Part shown: positions 45,225-55,453 of the stretch, one piece after another
Position numbering within the stretch: the first letter of the stretch is position 1
Layout: the number at the start of each line of letters is the position of its first letter
Assembly (NCBI RefSeq): GCF_014489595.1
Contig: NZ_CP060790.1
Span: 4,030,001-4,094,000 of the forward strand
Source: Paenacidovorax monticola
Lineage (GTDB): Bacteria > Pseudomonadota > Gammaproteobacteria > Burkholderiales > Burkholderiaceae_C
Length of the DNA stretch: 64,000 bases
Direction: 5' to 3'
Notes under the pieces: generated by a model
Told to the model about the DNA's origin: nothing
Seen by the model: the letters and a program-made list of their open reading frames with translations, nothing else
The model's database searches: none
Program-made: the position numbers and the translations under genes

Positions 45225-46856
45225 ATGAATATTTCAGATATGCCCCGCCAGTCTAGCGTCTCTACGGGATCCCTGCTGCTGTTGTCTGTGCTGTATGCGT
45301 GGATTCTGATTAATTTCTCTTGCGAATACGGCCGGCTCGCGACTGTTATTGAGTATGACGATATCGTTTATTTCAGTGACGGTCTGGCTCGGTTGCGTAT
45401 TTTTTATGAAAAGGGGATATTTGATTTTCTACTGGATTTAGGGAGGAATCCGCCTCACTCGCCATTTTCTACATTGCTAGCGGCAGCTGCATTTGCAGCT
45501 TTCGGTATTCGTGACTGGGCTCCATACCTCGCAAATTCCTTTGTCGTCTTTGCCATGCTGTTGCTTGTGAGGCATGTTATTCGCAATATGCCGTCCTATG
45601 CACAGATGGCCATTCTGCTCTTCGTGCTGGCGCCATACTTCGTGATGGCTACTGTGGTGGAGTTTCGCCCCGATCTTCCTGCTGGGCTGTTTGGTGCAAT
45701 TGCTGTCTTTCTTGCCGTAACGCGGCCAATTACGGAAACAAAATTTCGCGATCGATTTTTCTTGGGTTGCATCTTTGCGCTGGCCTTGATGACCAAACCG
45801 ACCGCTTCATTGTTTGTTATCGTGATGATGTTGGTGTCTCTGGGGTTTTCTGTATATCGTAGTTACTCTTCTCCCCGTGGCGCAGCCTTATCGTCAGCGA
45901 CACTTCTGGCCGCACAATGCGTTGTGATCTCAGTCATCCTGGTTTTGCCGTATTACTATGCGAACTGGGGTCATTTGACGCAGTATGTAAAAAGTGCCAC
46001 TGGCAGCGATATCTGGGTGTACTCCAAAGATTGGGGCGTCAAGCTACGGATGTACCTGAATGGGGTTTATGGTCGGCAGTTGCTGGGCGGGTTTTTGTAT
46101 GTCTATGTGGCCGCAATCGTCTTTTTTGGCGGCGCGTTGATAATTTCTGAAAAGAGGGAATCTGCCAAGGTCTTGGGTTGTCTGCTGGTGATGGTGTCGA
46201 TGGCATGGTTTGCGCCAACCTATCTAGGGATGGGTAATCCTTTTTTTGCAGCGACATTTTATTATTTGCTTCTGTTTGCCGTGGTCTATGGATTTGTGGA
46301 GCTCTTTGATTTTTTTGTGAAGACCAGGAGTGCCCGCTTTTATGTCTATGCATTTTGTGCGGTTGCAGTGGTGTTTTTTTTATCATTGAGCTACGCAACC
46401 ATGCAGGTGTCTGCGCCCAGGTCAAAGCCTGCCCATAGTGATGATTCTTTGAAAGTTTCGCAGGGTATTTTTGAAGCCCTAGAGACTGATCTTGCTGCAA
46501 CGGCACGCCAGTCGGCTACGATATATTACACTGCTACTGGATATATCAATAATGATCTTTTTACTTACTATTCCAATAAAAGAAATAAGAAGATTCAGTT
46601 GAGAGGGCTGTTTGTCTTCGAGGCGGACGAGCAGGAATGGTTGCGGCTTCTCAATATATCGGACTATATTGTTGCCTGTGATCCTGGAACGGGTGGGGTG
46701 GCCAACGAAAACTTCCCCTCGGGCAGATTGCTCGGCAAGTCAATGGCATTGGTGCGCTCGCGCAGCGATTTTGCAGAAATCAAATCGGTAAAGATGAGTA
46801 CAGGAGCTTATTATTACCTTTTTAAGCGAGTTGAAAATGTCGGTGTGAGTAAATAA
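45225..46856 (+). CDS. GT-C membrane glycosyltransferase, ArnT/PMT-like
   Basis: Polytopic protein of 543 residues from ATG 45225, with about 11-12 membrane helices. An acidic pair in the first periplasmic loop (ATVIEYDDIVYFSDG) is where GT-C enzymes of the GT39/ArnT type bind metal and lipid-phosphate sugar. A soluble C-terminal domain follows from about residue 400. With GtrB-like and GtrA-like genes downstream it fits a three-component system in which this protein transfers a sugar from undecaprenyl phosphate to a glycan in the periplasm (GtrC role). GC content is clearly lower than in flanking genes, suggesting transfer. The sugar is unknown. Confidence 0.72.
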   Translation: MNISDMPRQSSVSTGSLLLLSVLYAWILINFSCEYGRLATVIEYDDIVYFSDGLARLRIFYEKGIFDFLLDLGRNPPHSPFSTLLAAAAFAAFGIRDWAPYLANSFVVFAMLLLVRHVIRNMPSYAQMAILLFVLAPYFVMATVVEFRPDLPAGLFGAIAVFLAVTRPITETKFRDRFFLGCIFALALMTKPTASLFVIVMMLVSLGFSVYRSYSSPRGAALSSATLLAAQCVVISVILVLPYYYANWGHLTQYVKSATGSDIWVYSKDWGVKLRMYLNGVYGRQLLGGFLYVYVAAIVFFGGALIISEKRESAKVLGCLLVMVSMAWFAPTYLGMGNPFFAATFYYLLLFAVVYGFVELFDFFVKTRSARFYVYAFCAVAVVFFLSLSYATMQVSAPRSKPAHSDDSLKVSQGIFEALETDLAATARQSATIYYTATGYINNDLFTYYSNKRNKKIQLRGLFVFEADEQEWLRLLNISDYIVACDPGTGGVANENFPSGRLLGKSMALVRSRSDFAEIKSVKMSTGAYYYLFKRVENVGVSK

Positions 46857-47045
46857 TGGGGTTGTGATTTTTTGGCTTTTGAGGCGGCGCTATTTGAAAA
46901 ATCGGTTGAATCCGGGCTGCTAATGGCAGTAATCGCTACGGGTTCGGGGTGTGCCGCATGAAGTGGGTCGAATGAATGTAAGGTGGCTTCTCCATGTGGC
47001 GGAGGCTGATCTGGAAAATATCTACTACAAGGTTCGAGGGATATC

Positions 47046-47996
47046 ATGAATTCGCCTGGCGTTTCTTTGTCCATTGTGGTGCCGGTCTATCGCAGCGAAC
47101 CTATCTTGCCGCTGCTGGTCGAGAAGGTGCAGCAGGAAGTCGGCCAATTAGGACTGCCGGATGGTTTTGAGTTGATTTTGGTTAACGATGCGAGTCCCGA
47201 TCAGAGCTGGAAGGTGATTCGTGATCTTGCAGTGCGTTACTCTTTTGTCCGTGGTCTTTCTCTGCGGCGCAATTTTGGCCAGCATAATGCAACCATGGCT
47301 GGCCTGCATCAGGCGCGGGGGAAGATGGTAGTGGTGATGGACGATGATCTGCAGCACCCACCAGAGGCTATTCCACGCATGCTCGCAGCGCTGGAAGAGG
47401 GATATGACGTGTGTTATACACACTACAACAATCGCCAGCATGCACTCTGGAAAAAGTTGGGGAGTGCGTTCAATGACTGGGCTGCGCGCCATTTGTTAGG
47501 AAAACCTCGGGGTTTATATTTGTCTTCATTCAAGGCAATGAAATCGGAGGTGGTTGCCGAAATTATTCGATACGATGGGCCGTTTGCTTATGTCGATGGG
47601 TTGATTCTGGATGTGACTCGCAATATTCATGCCATTGAAATCAATCATCAGGCTCGCCATGTGGGGGAGGGGAATTACAATCTCCGCCGTTCGGTGTCGC
47701 TCTGGTTGAAAATGGCTACCAGCTTCTCCATTTTGCCGCTTCGAATCGCTTCTTATGCGGGATTCTTGCTTTCTGCTGTCAGCCTGCTGATGATTATTTA
47801 TGTCATGGTGCAGAAATGGATGTATCCGGAGACCCCCGCTGGGTGGTCATCTTTGATTGCTACTGTTTTGCTCATTGGTGGTGTTCAGACTTTGAGCATC
47901 GGCATGCTGGGTGAGTATCTGGGGCGCACATATCTCAAGCTGAATCACAAGCCGCAGTTTGTCGTCGCATCGCGCACGTGGGTGGAGACCACATGA
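47046..47996 (+). CDS. gtrB: Polyprenyl-phosphate glycosyltransferase, GtrB/ArnC-like (GT2)
   Basis: 316 residues. The GT2 domain begins LSIVVPVYRSEPILPLLVEK, with VNDASPDQS, SLRRNFGQHNATMAGL and the metal motif VVMDDDLQHPPEAIP. Two C-terminal membrane helices (FLLSAVSLLMIIYVMVQKW; LIATVLLIGGVQTLSIGML) and GEYLGRTYLKLNHKPQFVV end the protein as in GtrB/ArnC. It should load a sugar from a nucleotide donor onto undecaprenyl phosphate at the cytoplasmic face. It overlaps the methyltransferase gene (ATGA). The gap before it (46857-47045) shows no gene. Confidence 0.88.
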   Translation: MNSPGVSLSIVVPVYRSEPILPLLVEKVQQEVGQLGLPDGFELILVNDASPDQSWKVIRDLAVRYSFVRGLSLRRNFGQHNATMAGLHQARGKMVVVMDDDLQHPPEAIPRMLAALEEGYDVCYTHYNNRQHALWKKLGSAFNDWAARHLLGKPRGLYLSSFKAMKSEVVAEIIRYDGPFAYVDGLILDVTRNIHAIEINHQARHVGEGNYNLRRSVSLWLKMATSFSILPLRIASYAGFLLSAVSLLMIIYVMVQKWMYPETPAGWSSLIATVLLIGGVQTLSIGMLGEYLGRTYLKLNHKPQFVVASRTWVETT

Positions 47997-48667
47997 GCAG
48001 GCCTGAATTTGATCAGTATGCGGCCGACTACGATCGGATACTGAAGGAGGCGATGCCTTCGGGATTAGGTGAGTCTGATTATTTCGCCGAATACAAGGTC
48101 AAACTGCTGGCCCGTCTTCTGGAAGGGGCAGAGCCACGCCGCGTGCTGGATTTCGGCTGCGGAGCCGGGCGAAGTCTGCCTTATTTATTGCAATTTTTCT
48201 CGAAAGCGGAATGCTGGGGGTTTGACGTATCGGCGGAGTCGCTGAAATTTGCTGCCCAAGCTGCGCCTAGGGCGCGCCTGAGTTGCGACTGGGGCATGGT
48301 TGCGCAGCAGCAGTTCGATGTTATCTTTGCTGCCAATGTTTTTCATCATATCGAGCCCGCTGAACGAGTGGGGGCGCTTGAGCGTTGCCGCAGGATATTA
48401 GCTCCTGACGGAAAGCTCTTCCTGTTTGAGCACAACCCGTTCAATCCCTTGACTCGGTGGGTTTTTGAGCGCTGCCCCTTTGATGCCGATGCTGAAATGT
48501 TTAGCTTGGAGCGTGCGCGGGAGATGTCCCGTCAGGCGGGATTTTTGCAGGAAGCGCATGGCTATACCTTGTTTTTCCCCAAGCCGCTGGCTTGGCTGCG
48601 CGGACTTGAGCCGCTGCTGACGAGGGTGCCATTGGGGGCGCAATATTATGTCCAAATGGCAAACTGA
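47993..48667 (+). CDS. Class I SAM-dependent methyltransferase
   Basis: 224 residues from ATG 47993, overlapping the gtrB stop. The SAM-binding motif is RRVLDFGCGAGRSLPYLLQF; FDVIFAANVFHHI and LAPDGKLFLFEHNPFNPL follow the Methyltransf_11/25 pattern. It lies between gtrB and gtrA and overlaps gtrA by 20 bases, so it is part of the same operon. It may methylate the sugar handled by the Gtr proteins. Substrate is not visible from sequence. Confidence 0.82.
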   Translation: MSRPEFDQYAADYDRILKEAMPSGLGESDYFAEYKVKLLARLLEGAEPRRVLDFGCGAGRSLPYLLQFFSKAECWGFDVSAESLKFAAQAAPRARLSCDWGMVAQQQFDVIFAANVFHHIEPAERVGALERCRRILAPDGKLFLFEHNPFNPLTRWVFERCPFDADAEMFSLERAREMSRQAGFLQEAHGYTLFFPKPLAWLRGLEPLLTRVPLGAQYYVQMAN

Positions 48668-49034
48668 AGTACGGCTGCTGGCCCGCTTTCTAAGTAGTGG
48701 TGTGGTCAATACTTTTTTAGGATTTGCGATCATTTTTGCGCTGATGGCGGTGGGCGTGCAACCCCTCTGGGCTAATTTTGCCGGTTATGCCACAGGTTTT
48801 TTTCTGGGTTTTGTGTTGTCGCGAAATTTCGTTTTTCGAAGCAATGGCAGGTTTGTGACACAAAGTTTGCGTTATTTGATGAGTTTTGCCATGTGTTTTG
48901 TGCTGAATCTGCTGGTGTTGCAGGCGGGGTTGCAGCATATGGCTGCGATTCCCGCACAAATACTGGCTTCAGCGGCGTACACTGCAAGTATGTTCTTATT
49001 GGCGCGTCTTTGGGTTTATCAGAATGTCTCTTGA
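48648..49034 (+). CDS. gtrA: GtrA-like flippase
   Basis: 128 residues with four membrane helices, the size and pattern of GtrA/DPMS flippases: ARFLSSGVVNTFLGFAIIF, ANFAGYATGFFLGFVLSRNFVF, LRYLMSFAMCFVLNLLVLQ and ILASAAYTASMFLLARLWVY. It is thought to move undecaprenyl-phosphate sugars across the inner membrane for the GT-C enzyme. It overlaps the methyltransferase gene. Low GC as in the rest of the island. Confidence 0.88.
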   Translation: MSKWQTEVRLLARFLSSGVVNTFLGFAIIFALMAVGVQPLWANFAGYATGFFLGFVLSRNFVFRSNGRFVTQSLRYLMSFAMCFVLNLLVLQAGLQHMAAIPAQILASAAYTASMFLLARLWVYQNVS

Positions 49035-49128
49035 GAGGTGAGTGGTCTGGTTTTCTGGAAGCCGGGCTTGTTGTGCGCTGGGCATGTTATGCCTTGGCAG
49101 CAGTTCGTTAAAATATACTAGAGATCAA

Positions 49129-50211
49129 ATGAAAGTTGCACTGATTACAGGCGTCACTGGTCAAGATGGCGCTTATCTTGCCGAGCTACTCTTGGGTAAA
49201 GGCTATGAGGTCCATGGGGTCAAGAGGCGGTCATCATTGCTCAATACCGATCGCATCGATCACCTCTACCAAGATCCCCATGTCCAGGGACGGCGGTTCT
49301 TTCTACATTATGGTGACATGACGGATTCGTCCAGTCTGATACGCATCATTCAGCAGGTTCAGCCCGACGAAATCTATAACCTGGCAGCGCAGTCTCACGT
49401 AGCGGTTTCCTTTGAAGAGCCCGAATACACGGCCAATTCGGATGCTTTGGGGCCGTTGCGCATACTCGAGGCCATTCGCATTCTGGGCCTGGAGAAAAAA
49501 ACCCGCTTCTATCAAGCCAGCACCAGCGAACTGTATGGGCTGGTGCAGGAGGTGCCGCAGAAGGAGACCACGCCTTTCTATCCGCGCAGTCCATATGCTG
49601 TGGCCAAGCTCTACGCCTACTGGATCACGGTCAATTACCGTGAGGCCTACGGCATCTATGCCTGCAATGGCATCCTTTTCAACCACGAATCGCCTGTGCG
49701 GGGTGAGACCTTTGTCACGCGCAAGATCACCCGTGCGATGGCTCGCATCAAGTTGGGGCTGCAGGACTGTCTGTACCTGGGCAACCTCGATGCCCGGCGG
49801 GACTGGGGGCATGCGCGCGATTATGTGGAGATGCAATGGCTGATGCTGCAGCAGGACAAGCCGGAAGACTTCGTCATTGCCACGGGCGTGCAGTACAGCG
49901 TGCGCGATTTTGTGGATGCGGCTGCCCGTGAATTGGGTATTTCCATCCAGTGGAGTGGCCAGGGCGTGGATGAGGTGGGTTCTGATGGGCGGGGGCGGGT
50001 CATCGTGCGCGTCGATCCGCGCTATTTCCGTCCTACCGAGGTCGAGACGCTGCTGGGCGACGCCACGCGGGCCAAGGAGAAGCTGGGCTGGGTACCCAGG
50101 ACCTCATTTGACGAACTGGTTGCAGAGATGGTGCGCGAGGACCTCAAGAGTGCCGAGCGCGATGAACTGGTCAAGAAACATGGTTTTTCAGCCTATGACT
50201 TCCATGAGTGA
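49129..50211 (+). CDS. gmd: GDP-mannose 4,6-dehydratase
   Basis: Converts GDP-mannose to GDP-4-keto-6-deoxymannose, 360 residues from ATG 49129. Short-chain dehydrogenase fold: NADP loop [17 protein letters not shown], catalytic Thr/Glu in [14 protein letters not shown] and YxxxK in [29 protein letters not shown] and [11 protein letters not shown] are typical of Gmd. GC returns to the genome level here, so the island ends just upstream. It overlaps fcl by eight bases. Confidence 0.97.
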   Translation: MKVALITGVTGQDGAYLAELLLGKGYEVHGVKRRSSLLNTDRIDHLYQDPHVQGRRFFLHYGDMTDSSSLIRIIQQVQPDEIYNLAAQSHVAVSFEEPEYTANSDALGPLRILEAIRILGLEKKTRFYQASTSELYGLVQEVPQKETTPFYPRSPYAVAKLYAYWITVNYREAYGIYACNGILFNHESPVRGETFVTRKITRAMARIKLGLQDCLYLGNLDARRDWGHARDYVEMQWLMLQQDKPEDFVIATGVQYSVRDFVDAAARELGISIQWSGQGVDEVGSDGRGRVIVRVDPRYFRPTEVETLLGDATRAKEKLGWVPRTSFDELVAEMVREDLKSAERDELVKKHGFSAYDFHE

Positions 50212-51150
50212 CGACAGTCTGCGTCCCCGGAGGATTTACGTGGCAGGCCACCGGGGCATGGTGGGGTCGGCCATTGTGCGCCGTCTGCAGTCGGGCGGGT
50301 ATGGCGACCCGATCACACGCACGCACGCCGAACTGGACCTGACGCGGCAGGCGGCGGTAGAGGCGTTCTTCGAGCAGGAGCGCCCTGACTATGTGTTTCT
50401 GGCGGCGGCACGGGTGGGGGGATACAGGCCAACAACACCCAGCGGGCCGACTTCATCTTCCAGAACCTGGCGATGGAGTGCAACGTGATCGAGGCGGCGC
50501 GCCGCAGTGGTGTGCGCAGATTGATGTTCCTGGGGTCGAGCTGTATCTATCCGCGCGATTGCCCTCAGCCTATCCGTGAGGACTATCTGCTCACCGGTCC
50601 GCTGGAGCCGACCAACGAGCCGTATGCCATCGCCAAGATTGCGGGCATCAAGTTGTGCGAGGCGTTCAATCACCAGCATGGCACGCGCTATGTATCGGTG
50701 ATGCCGACCAACCTCTATGGACCGAACGACAACTATGACCTGAGCAACAGCCATGTGCTGCCCGCCCTGATCCGCAAGGCCCACGAGGCGAAAGTGCGGG
50801 GAGATGCGGAATTGGTCGTCTGGGGCTCGGGGCAGCCCATGCGCGAGTTTCTCTATGTGGACGATCTGGCGGATGCGTGCGTGCGTCTCATGGAATGGGG
50901 CGTGGGGGAAGGCATCTACAACATTGGAACCGGTGAGGATGTGACGATCCGTGAATTGGCGGCCACGGTGATGGAGGTCGTGGGTTTCCAGGGCGGGATC
51001 GTGTTCGATGCCAGCAAGCCTGACGGCACTCCGCGCAAGCTGCTCGACGTGGGTCGCATGCGCGAGAGAGGGTGGACTGCTTCAACACCGCTGCGCGAGG
51101 GAATTGCATTGGCGTACGACGATTTCCTGCAGCGTTACGGGTCCGTATGA
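50204..51150 (+). CDS. fcl: GDP-L-fucose synthase (frameshift)
   Basis: Epimerase-reductase that completes GDP-L-fucose. ATG 50204 lies within the end of gmd ([21 protein letters not shown], with the NADP loop [15 protein letters not shown]). After FLAAARVGG the frame breaks; adding one base to the run at 50416-50421 gives [20 protein letters not shown]. The rest holds [16 protein letters not shown], the catalytic [14 protein letters not shown] and [12 protein letters not shown]. The corrected product is about 315 residues. With manC and gmd it makes L-fucose available for the surface polysaccharide. Confidence 0.93.
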
Positions 51151-51908
51151 GCCTGGCCCAGGCGCTGGTGACCGTGGCCGTGCCGTCGTTTCGCCAGGGA
51201 CGCTTTCTGGACCAGGCCTTGTCTTCCCTCTTTGCGCAGGACGTGCCGGTGGAGGTCTTCGTCCTGGATGGCGGGTCGGACGACGGGACGCTGGCCGTGC
51301 TGGAGCGGTGGAAAGACCGGCTGGCGGGCTGGCGCAGCCATGCTGATGGGGGACAGTCCGAGGCCATCAATGAAGGCATAGCCATGGGGCGTGCGCCCTA
51401 TGTCTGCTGGCTCAACAGCGACGATTGGCTGCTGCCCCAGGGGCTGTCGCGTCTCGTGGCGGCGCTGGAGCAAGCGCCCGGCGCGGCGCTCGCCTATGGC
51501 CGCACGTGGGACTGGATGGAGGCGACAGGCCGGCGCCGCCACTCACTGGTGCTGCCCTTCAGCGAGTGGGCGATGGCGCGGGTCAATGTCATTTCCCAGC
51601 CCGGCACGCTGATGCGGCGCAGCGCCTGGGAGGCGGTGGGGGGCGTTGACGCCAGTCTGCACATGGCGATGGATTACGACCTGTGGTGGCGGCTGTACCG
51701 CCTTGCGGGGCCGCCCGTGAGGGTGCCGGAGGTGGTGGCCGTCAATCGTGTGCATGGACAGACCAAGACCAACACGCAGCGGCGGCGGCATTACCAGGAG
51801 GCGATGGCCGTGGTTCGAAAATACCATGGCAAGGTGCCGCTCAAATGGTGGCTGGCCCAGCCGTACGCGGTTTGGTGGCGCAGCTGGCGCGGTGCTGCGG
51901 GAGAGTAA
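51147..51908 (+). CDS. Family 2 glycosyltransferase
   Basis: 253 residues from ATG 51147, overlapping the fcl stop (ATGA). GT2 features: [36 protein letters not shown], the acceptor-side motif [13 protein letters not shown] and metal motif [10 protein letters not shown]. It closely resembles the C-terminal domain of the 870-residue protein in motif order (DGGSxDGT, DGGQSxAIN, WLNSDD), so the two may be paralogues. Its place after fcl suggests a fucosyltransferase or another O-chain transferase. The acceptor is unknown. Confidence 0.87.
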   Translation: MSLAQALVTVAVPSFRQGRFLDQALSSLFAQDVPVEVFVLDGGSDDGTLAVLERWKDRLAGWRSHADGGQSEAINEGIAMGRAPYVCWLNSDDWLLPQGLSRLVAALEQAPGAALAYGRTWDWMEATGRRRHSLVLPFSEWAMARVNVISQPGTLMRRSAWEAVGGVDASLHMAMDYDLWWRLYRLAGPPVRVPEVVAVNRVHGQTKTNTQRRRHYQEAMAVVRKYHGKVPLKWWLAQPYAVWWRSWRGAAGE

Positions 51909-51953
51909 GGGGACCCGTTGCCAGGCCGCGCAGGCCGGCTGCGTATGAGAAAT

Positions 51954-51995
51954 GCTCCTGTTCTGATAGCTGTTTGCGCGGGCTGCGCAAGAGCC
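51954..51995 (+). repeat. Dispersed ~45-bp repeat, copy C, next to the cysNC stop
   Basis: GCTCCTGTTCTGATAGCTG, TTTGCGC and AAGAGCC align with copy A over the core. It lies between the convergent glycosyltransferase and cysNC genes. Confidence 0.45.
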
Positions 51996-51997
51996 AC

Positions 51998-53980
51998 TCA
52001 TTGAAAACCATGTGATATGGATAGGGCCTGCATGACCTGTTCAACGGCTTTCTCCGTGGCTGTGGTGGCGGCCTGCACTGCGACGGATGGGCTGTCTGGC
52101 GGCTCATAAGGGCTGTTGATGCCGGTCATGTTGGGAAGCTGTCCGCTGCGGGCCTTCTTGTACAGCCCCTTTGGATCGCGCTGCTCGCACACTTCGAGTG
52201 GCGTATCAACAAATACCTCGATGAAGTTCACGGCGCCGACGAGTTCCCGGGCCATCTGGCGTTCGGCCCGGAATGGGCTGATGAAGGCGGTCATGACGAT
52301 GAGCCCTGCGTCCATCATCAGCTTGGCGATCTCGGCCACGCGGCGGATGTTCTCCACCCGGTCGGCGTCGGTGAAGCCCAGGTCCTTGTTCAGTCCCTGT
52401 CGGACGTTGTCTCCGTCGAGGATATAGGTGCGCCGGCCTTGGGCATGCAGTGCCTTTTCGAGCGCGTTGGCGATCGTGGACTTGCCGGAGCCCGAGAGGC
52501 CTGTGAACCAGATCACCTTGCCCGGATGGCCGTTGAGCCGTTCGCGGTCTTCGCGGGTGATGCTCAGGGCTTGCCGATGGACATTCTGGGCCCGGCGCAG
52601 GTTGTGGCGGATCATGCCTGCCGCCACGGTGGCGTGGGTGAATTTGTCGACCAGGATGAAGCCGCCCAGGGTGGGGGATTCCCGGTAGGGTTCGAACACC
52701 ACCGGCTTGCTGAGCGCCAGGTTGGCCACCACGATGTCATTCAGGGCGAGCTGCTTGCACGACTCATGCGCCTGGGTATTGACGTTCACGCGGTACTTCA
52801 GGCTGGTGATGCTGCAGCCGGCCCACTGGTGGGCGAGCTTGAGGTCGTACACGCGGCCCATGAGCCCGGGTTCGTCGTGCATCCATACCAGGGTGGCTTC
52901 GAACTGATCGGTCATCTCCAGCGGTTGGTCGGCCAGGGCAATGACGTCTCCACGAGAGGCGTCTACCTCTCGGTCCAGTACCAGGGTCACGGCGTCGCCC
53001 GTATGGGCGGCCGCTTGGCTCCCGTCAGCCGTCACTATGCTCGCCAGAGTGGCGGTTTGCCCGGATGCCGTGATCCGCAATGCATCGCCCACCGCGAGTT
53101 GGCCCGAAGCCAGGGTCCCGCTGAATCCGCGGAAGCTGGCATGAGGGCGGCTCACCCATTGCACCGGGAACACCATTTTGTCGCAATGGGGCGGATGGGC
53201 GTTGATGGTCTCCAGGCAGCCCAGCAGCGTGGGGCCCTGGTACCAGGGCGTGTTTGCTGACGCAGAGGTGATGTTGTCTCCCAGCAAGGCCGACAGTGGA
53301 ATGGCGGTCATGCTGTGGAAGCCCAACGATTCCGCCGCCCGCGAGAAATCGGCCACAAGGGTTTCGAACCGCTCCTGCTGGTAGTCCACTAGGTCCATTT
53401 TGTTGATGGCCAGGATCACGTGCCGGATGCCGAGCAGGCCCATGATGAAGGCGTGTCGCCGAGTCTGGGTAAGCACACCCTGACGCGCGTCGATGAGCAG
53501 TACTGCCGCATCCGCGGTGGATGCACCGGTGACCATGTTGCGGGTGTACTGCTCGTGTCCTGGCGTATCGGCCGCGATGAACTTGCGGCGCGGGGTGGCG
53601 AAGAAGCGGTAGGCCACATCGATGGTAATGCCTTGCTCCCGTTCAGCTGCCAGGCCGTCCACCAGCAGGGCCAGATCCACCTGCTCGCCTTGCGTGCCGT
53701 GGCGCCTGGAGTCCGCTGCCAGAGCGGCCAACTGGTCGTCCAGTATGTTCTGAGATTCCCACAGCAGGCGGCCGATCAGCGTGCTTTTGCCGTCATCCAC
53801 ACTGCCGCAGGTGATGAAGCGCAGGGTGTCTTGCTGCGCCTGTTGGGTGAGCCAGTGGTTGAGGTCCGTGGTTGTCGCTGGGGGCTGGGGTGCGGCTGCG
53901 ATGGGGTTTTCTTGGGGCGTCGCATCAGAAGTAGCCCTCCTGCTTTTTCTTTTCCATGGATCCGGCGCTGTCGGTATCAA
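51998..53980 (-). CDS. cysNC: Bifunctional sulfate adenylyltransferase subunit 1/APS kinase CysNC
   Basis: Makes APS (with CysD) and phosphorylates it to PAPS, 660 residues. CysN part: GTPase loops [22 protein letters not shown] and NKMDLVD, then elongation-factor-like domains. CysC part from about residue 470: Walker [35 protein letters not shown], and [20 protein letters not shown]. The open start ATG 53980 lies 56 bases inside cysD. An ATG at 53925 overlaps the cysD stop (TGATG) and would fit if one base is missing in the following C-rich stretch. A fused APS kinase points to PAPS for sulfation. The gene lies in a polysaccharide locus rather than with cysH. Confidence 0.94.
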   Translation of the reverse strand: MIPTAPDPWKRKSRRATSDATPQENPIAAAPQPPATTTDLNHWLTQQAQQDTLRFITCGSVDDGKSTLIGRLLWESQNILDDQLAALAADSRRHGTQGEQVDLALLVDGLAAEREQGITIDVAYRFFATPRRKFIAADTPGHEQYTRNMVTGASTADAAVLLIDARQGVLTQTRRHAFIMGLLGIRHVILAINKMDLVDYQQERFETLVADFSRAAESLGFHSMTAIPLSALLGDNITSASANTPWYQGPTLLGCLETINAHPPHCDKMVFPVQWVSRPHASFRGFSGTLASGQLAVGDALRITASGQTATLASIVTADGSQAAAHTGDAVTLVLDREVDASRGDVIALADQPLEMTDQFEATLVWMHDEPGLMGRVYDLKLAHQWAGCSITSLKYRVNVNTQAHESCKQLALNDIVVANLALSKPVVFEPYRESPTLGGFILVDKFTHATVAAGMIRHNLRRAQNVHRQALSITREDRERLNGHPGKVIWFTGLSGSGKSTIANALEKALHAQGRRTYILDGDNVRQGLNKDLGFTDADRVENIRRVAEIAKLMMDAGLIVMTAFISPFRAERQMARELVGAVNFIEVFVDTPLEVCEQRDPKGLYKKARSGQLPNMTGINSPYEPPDSPSVAVQAATTATEKAVEQVMQALSISHGFQ

Positions 53981-55382
53981 TCTTGCGGCCCTGCCGCTCG
54001 GACTGGCGGGCGTTGATCAGCTCCAGCAAGATGTCTTCCATGGTTTCGGCCTCGGACTCGATGGCCCCAGTCAGTGGGTAGCAGCCCAGGGTGCGAAAGC
54101 GCACTTTGCGGATCTGGATTTCTTCCCCCGGTTGCAGGCGGCAGCGCTCGTCGTCCACCATCATGATCATCCCGGGGCGGATCACGACGGGCCGCGGTTG
54201 GGCAAGGTACAGCGGCACCACCGCAATTTCCTCGTGGTAGATGTACTGCCAGATGTCCAGTTCGGTCCAATTGGAGAGCGGAAACACCCGAATGCTTTCA
54301 CCGGGGCCTTTGCGTGCGTTGTACAGATTCCAGAGTTCCGGGCGCTGGTTCTTGGGGTCCCACCGGTGGGTGGCGGTGCGGAAGGAAAACACCCGCTCTT
54401 TGGCGCGCGACCTTTCTTCGTCCCGGCGGGCCCCCCCAAACACGACGTCAAACTGATGCTGATCCAGTGCCTGCTTCAACCCTTCGGTCTTGGTGATGTC
54501 GGTGTGCAGGGCGGATCCGTGGTCGAAGGGGTTGATGTTCTTCTCTATGGCCTCGGGGTTGATGTGAACCAGCAACTGCAGTCCGCTTTCCCGGACCATG
54601 CGATCCCTGAATTCGTACATGTCCTGGAATTTCCAGCGTGTGTCCACATGCAGCAGGGGGAATGGTGGCGTGCCGGGGTGGAACGCCTTGCGTGCCAGGT
54701 GCAGCATGACACTGCTGTCTTTGCCGATGGAGTAGAGCATGGCGGGGTTTCGCGCCTCGGCCACCGCTTCGCGGAGGATATGGATGCTTTCTGCTTCCAG
54801 CCGCTTGAGATGGGGTGACAGGGGCGCGCGGCGCGGAGGCGCGGTCTGCTGGCTGGTAGCCTTCTTGGCGAGCCGCACGGGATAGGCTTGCGGGCACCAT
54901 GAAACTGCGGGGGGAAGGGCTGCCTTGCCGAACTGATCCAGCAGCCTTCCGTGGGGGAAAACGGCGATCGGCTTGCCAACGTGCTCCTGCAGTTGCGCCA
55001 ACGCTCTGCCGATGGTGGCTTCGTCTTCCCGTGCCAGCGGTATCCAGAACCTTGCACCCCGTGCATCGTTGGCGTGCAGGCTCGGCTTCCCGTTGGGCAG
55101 CGCGCTGAGCTGTGCGAAGAGTACCCGGTCGCGTTTGGCGCGCGCCTGGTCCAGCGCCCATGCCAGTACCAGGTGATTGATGCGGTAGCCCGGCGCATCA
55201 AGGTTGCCTGCGTGCAGTTCGGGAGGAAGCATGTTCAGGGCGTGCAGGCGCCGTTCGGTCGTGCGTCTGGTATTGGATTGGCCTGTCTGCCGCAGATGTG
55301 CATGTGCGGTGTTCATGCTCCAAACCTGCTCGGAGTCCAGTCCTAGAAGCGCGCACTCGGTCGAGGTTGTCGCAATTTGCAT
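53925..55382 (-). CDS. cysD: Sulfate adenylyltransferase subunit 2 CysD with an N-terminal extension
   Basis: ATP sulfurylase catalytic subunit. From about residue 185 it is a normal Cys[20 protein letters not shown], pyrophosphatase loop [54 protein letters not shown] and the C-terminus [14 protein letters not shown]. In front is about 185 residues that I do not recognise (ATG 55382; alternative ATG 55316), which makes it 485 residues against about 300 for the family. The extension has helical segments ([40 protein letters not shown]). It could be an extra domain or a fused gene. CysNC follows; cysQ is divergent. Confidence 0.92.
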   Translation of the reverse strand: MQIATTSTECALLGLDSEQVWSMNTAHAHLRQTGQSNTRRTTERRLHALNMLPPELHAGNLDAPGYRINHLVLAWALDQARAKRDRVLFAQLSALPNGKPSLHANDARGARFWIPLAREDEATIGRALAQLQEHVGKPIAVFPHGRLLDQFGKAALPPAVSWCPQAYPVRLAKKATSQQTAPPRRAPLSPHLKRLEAESIHILREAVAEARNPAMLYSIGKDSSVMLHLARKAFHPGTPPFPLLHVDTRWKFQDMYEFRDRMVRESGLQLLVHINPEAIEKNINPFDHGSALHTDITKTEGLKQALDQHQFDVVFGGARRDEERSRAKERVFSFRTATHRWDPKNQRPELWNLYNARKGPGESIRVFPLSNWTELDIWQYIYHEEIAVVPLYLAQPRPVVIRPGMIMMVDDERCRLQPGEEIQIRKVRFRTLGCYPLTGAIESEAETMEDILLELINARQSERQGRKIDTDSAGSMEKKKQEGYF

Positions 55383-55453
55383 ATTTCTTGGAATTTTTTG
55401 ATTTTTATGGGCGTGTATGATTTGATCATTCTATTATTTTGGTTGTTTGCATA

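Noticed and set aside
45225..49034. Prophage origin of the Gtr-like genes
   Set aside because: Gtr genes are often phage-borne, but no integrase, attachment site or phage structural gene was seen here.
51998..55382. cysD-cysNC as part of general sulfate assimilation only
   Set aside because: Possible, but the fused APS kinase, the adjacent cysQ and the glycosyltransferase neighbours fit glycan sulfation better; no cysH, cysI or cysG is in the window.
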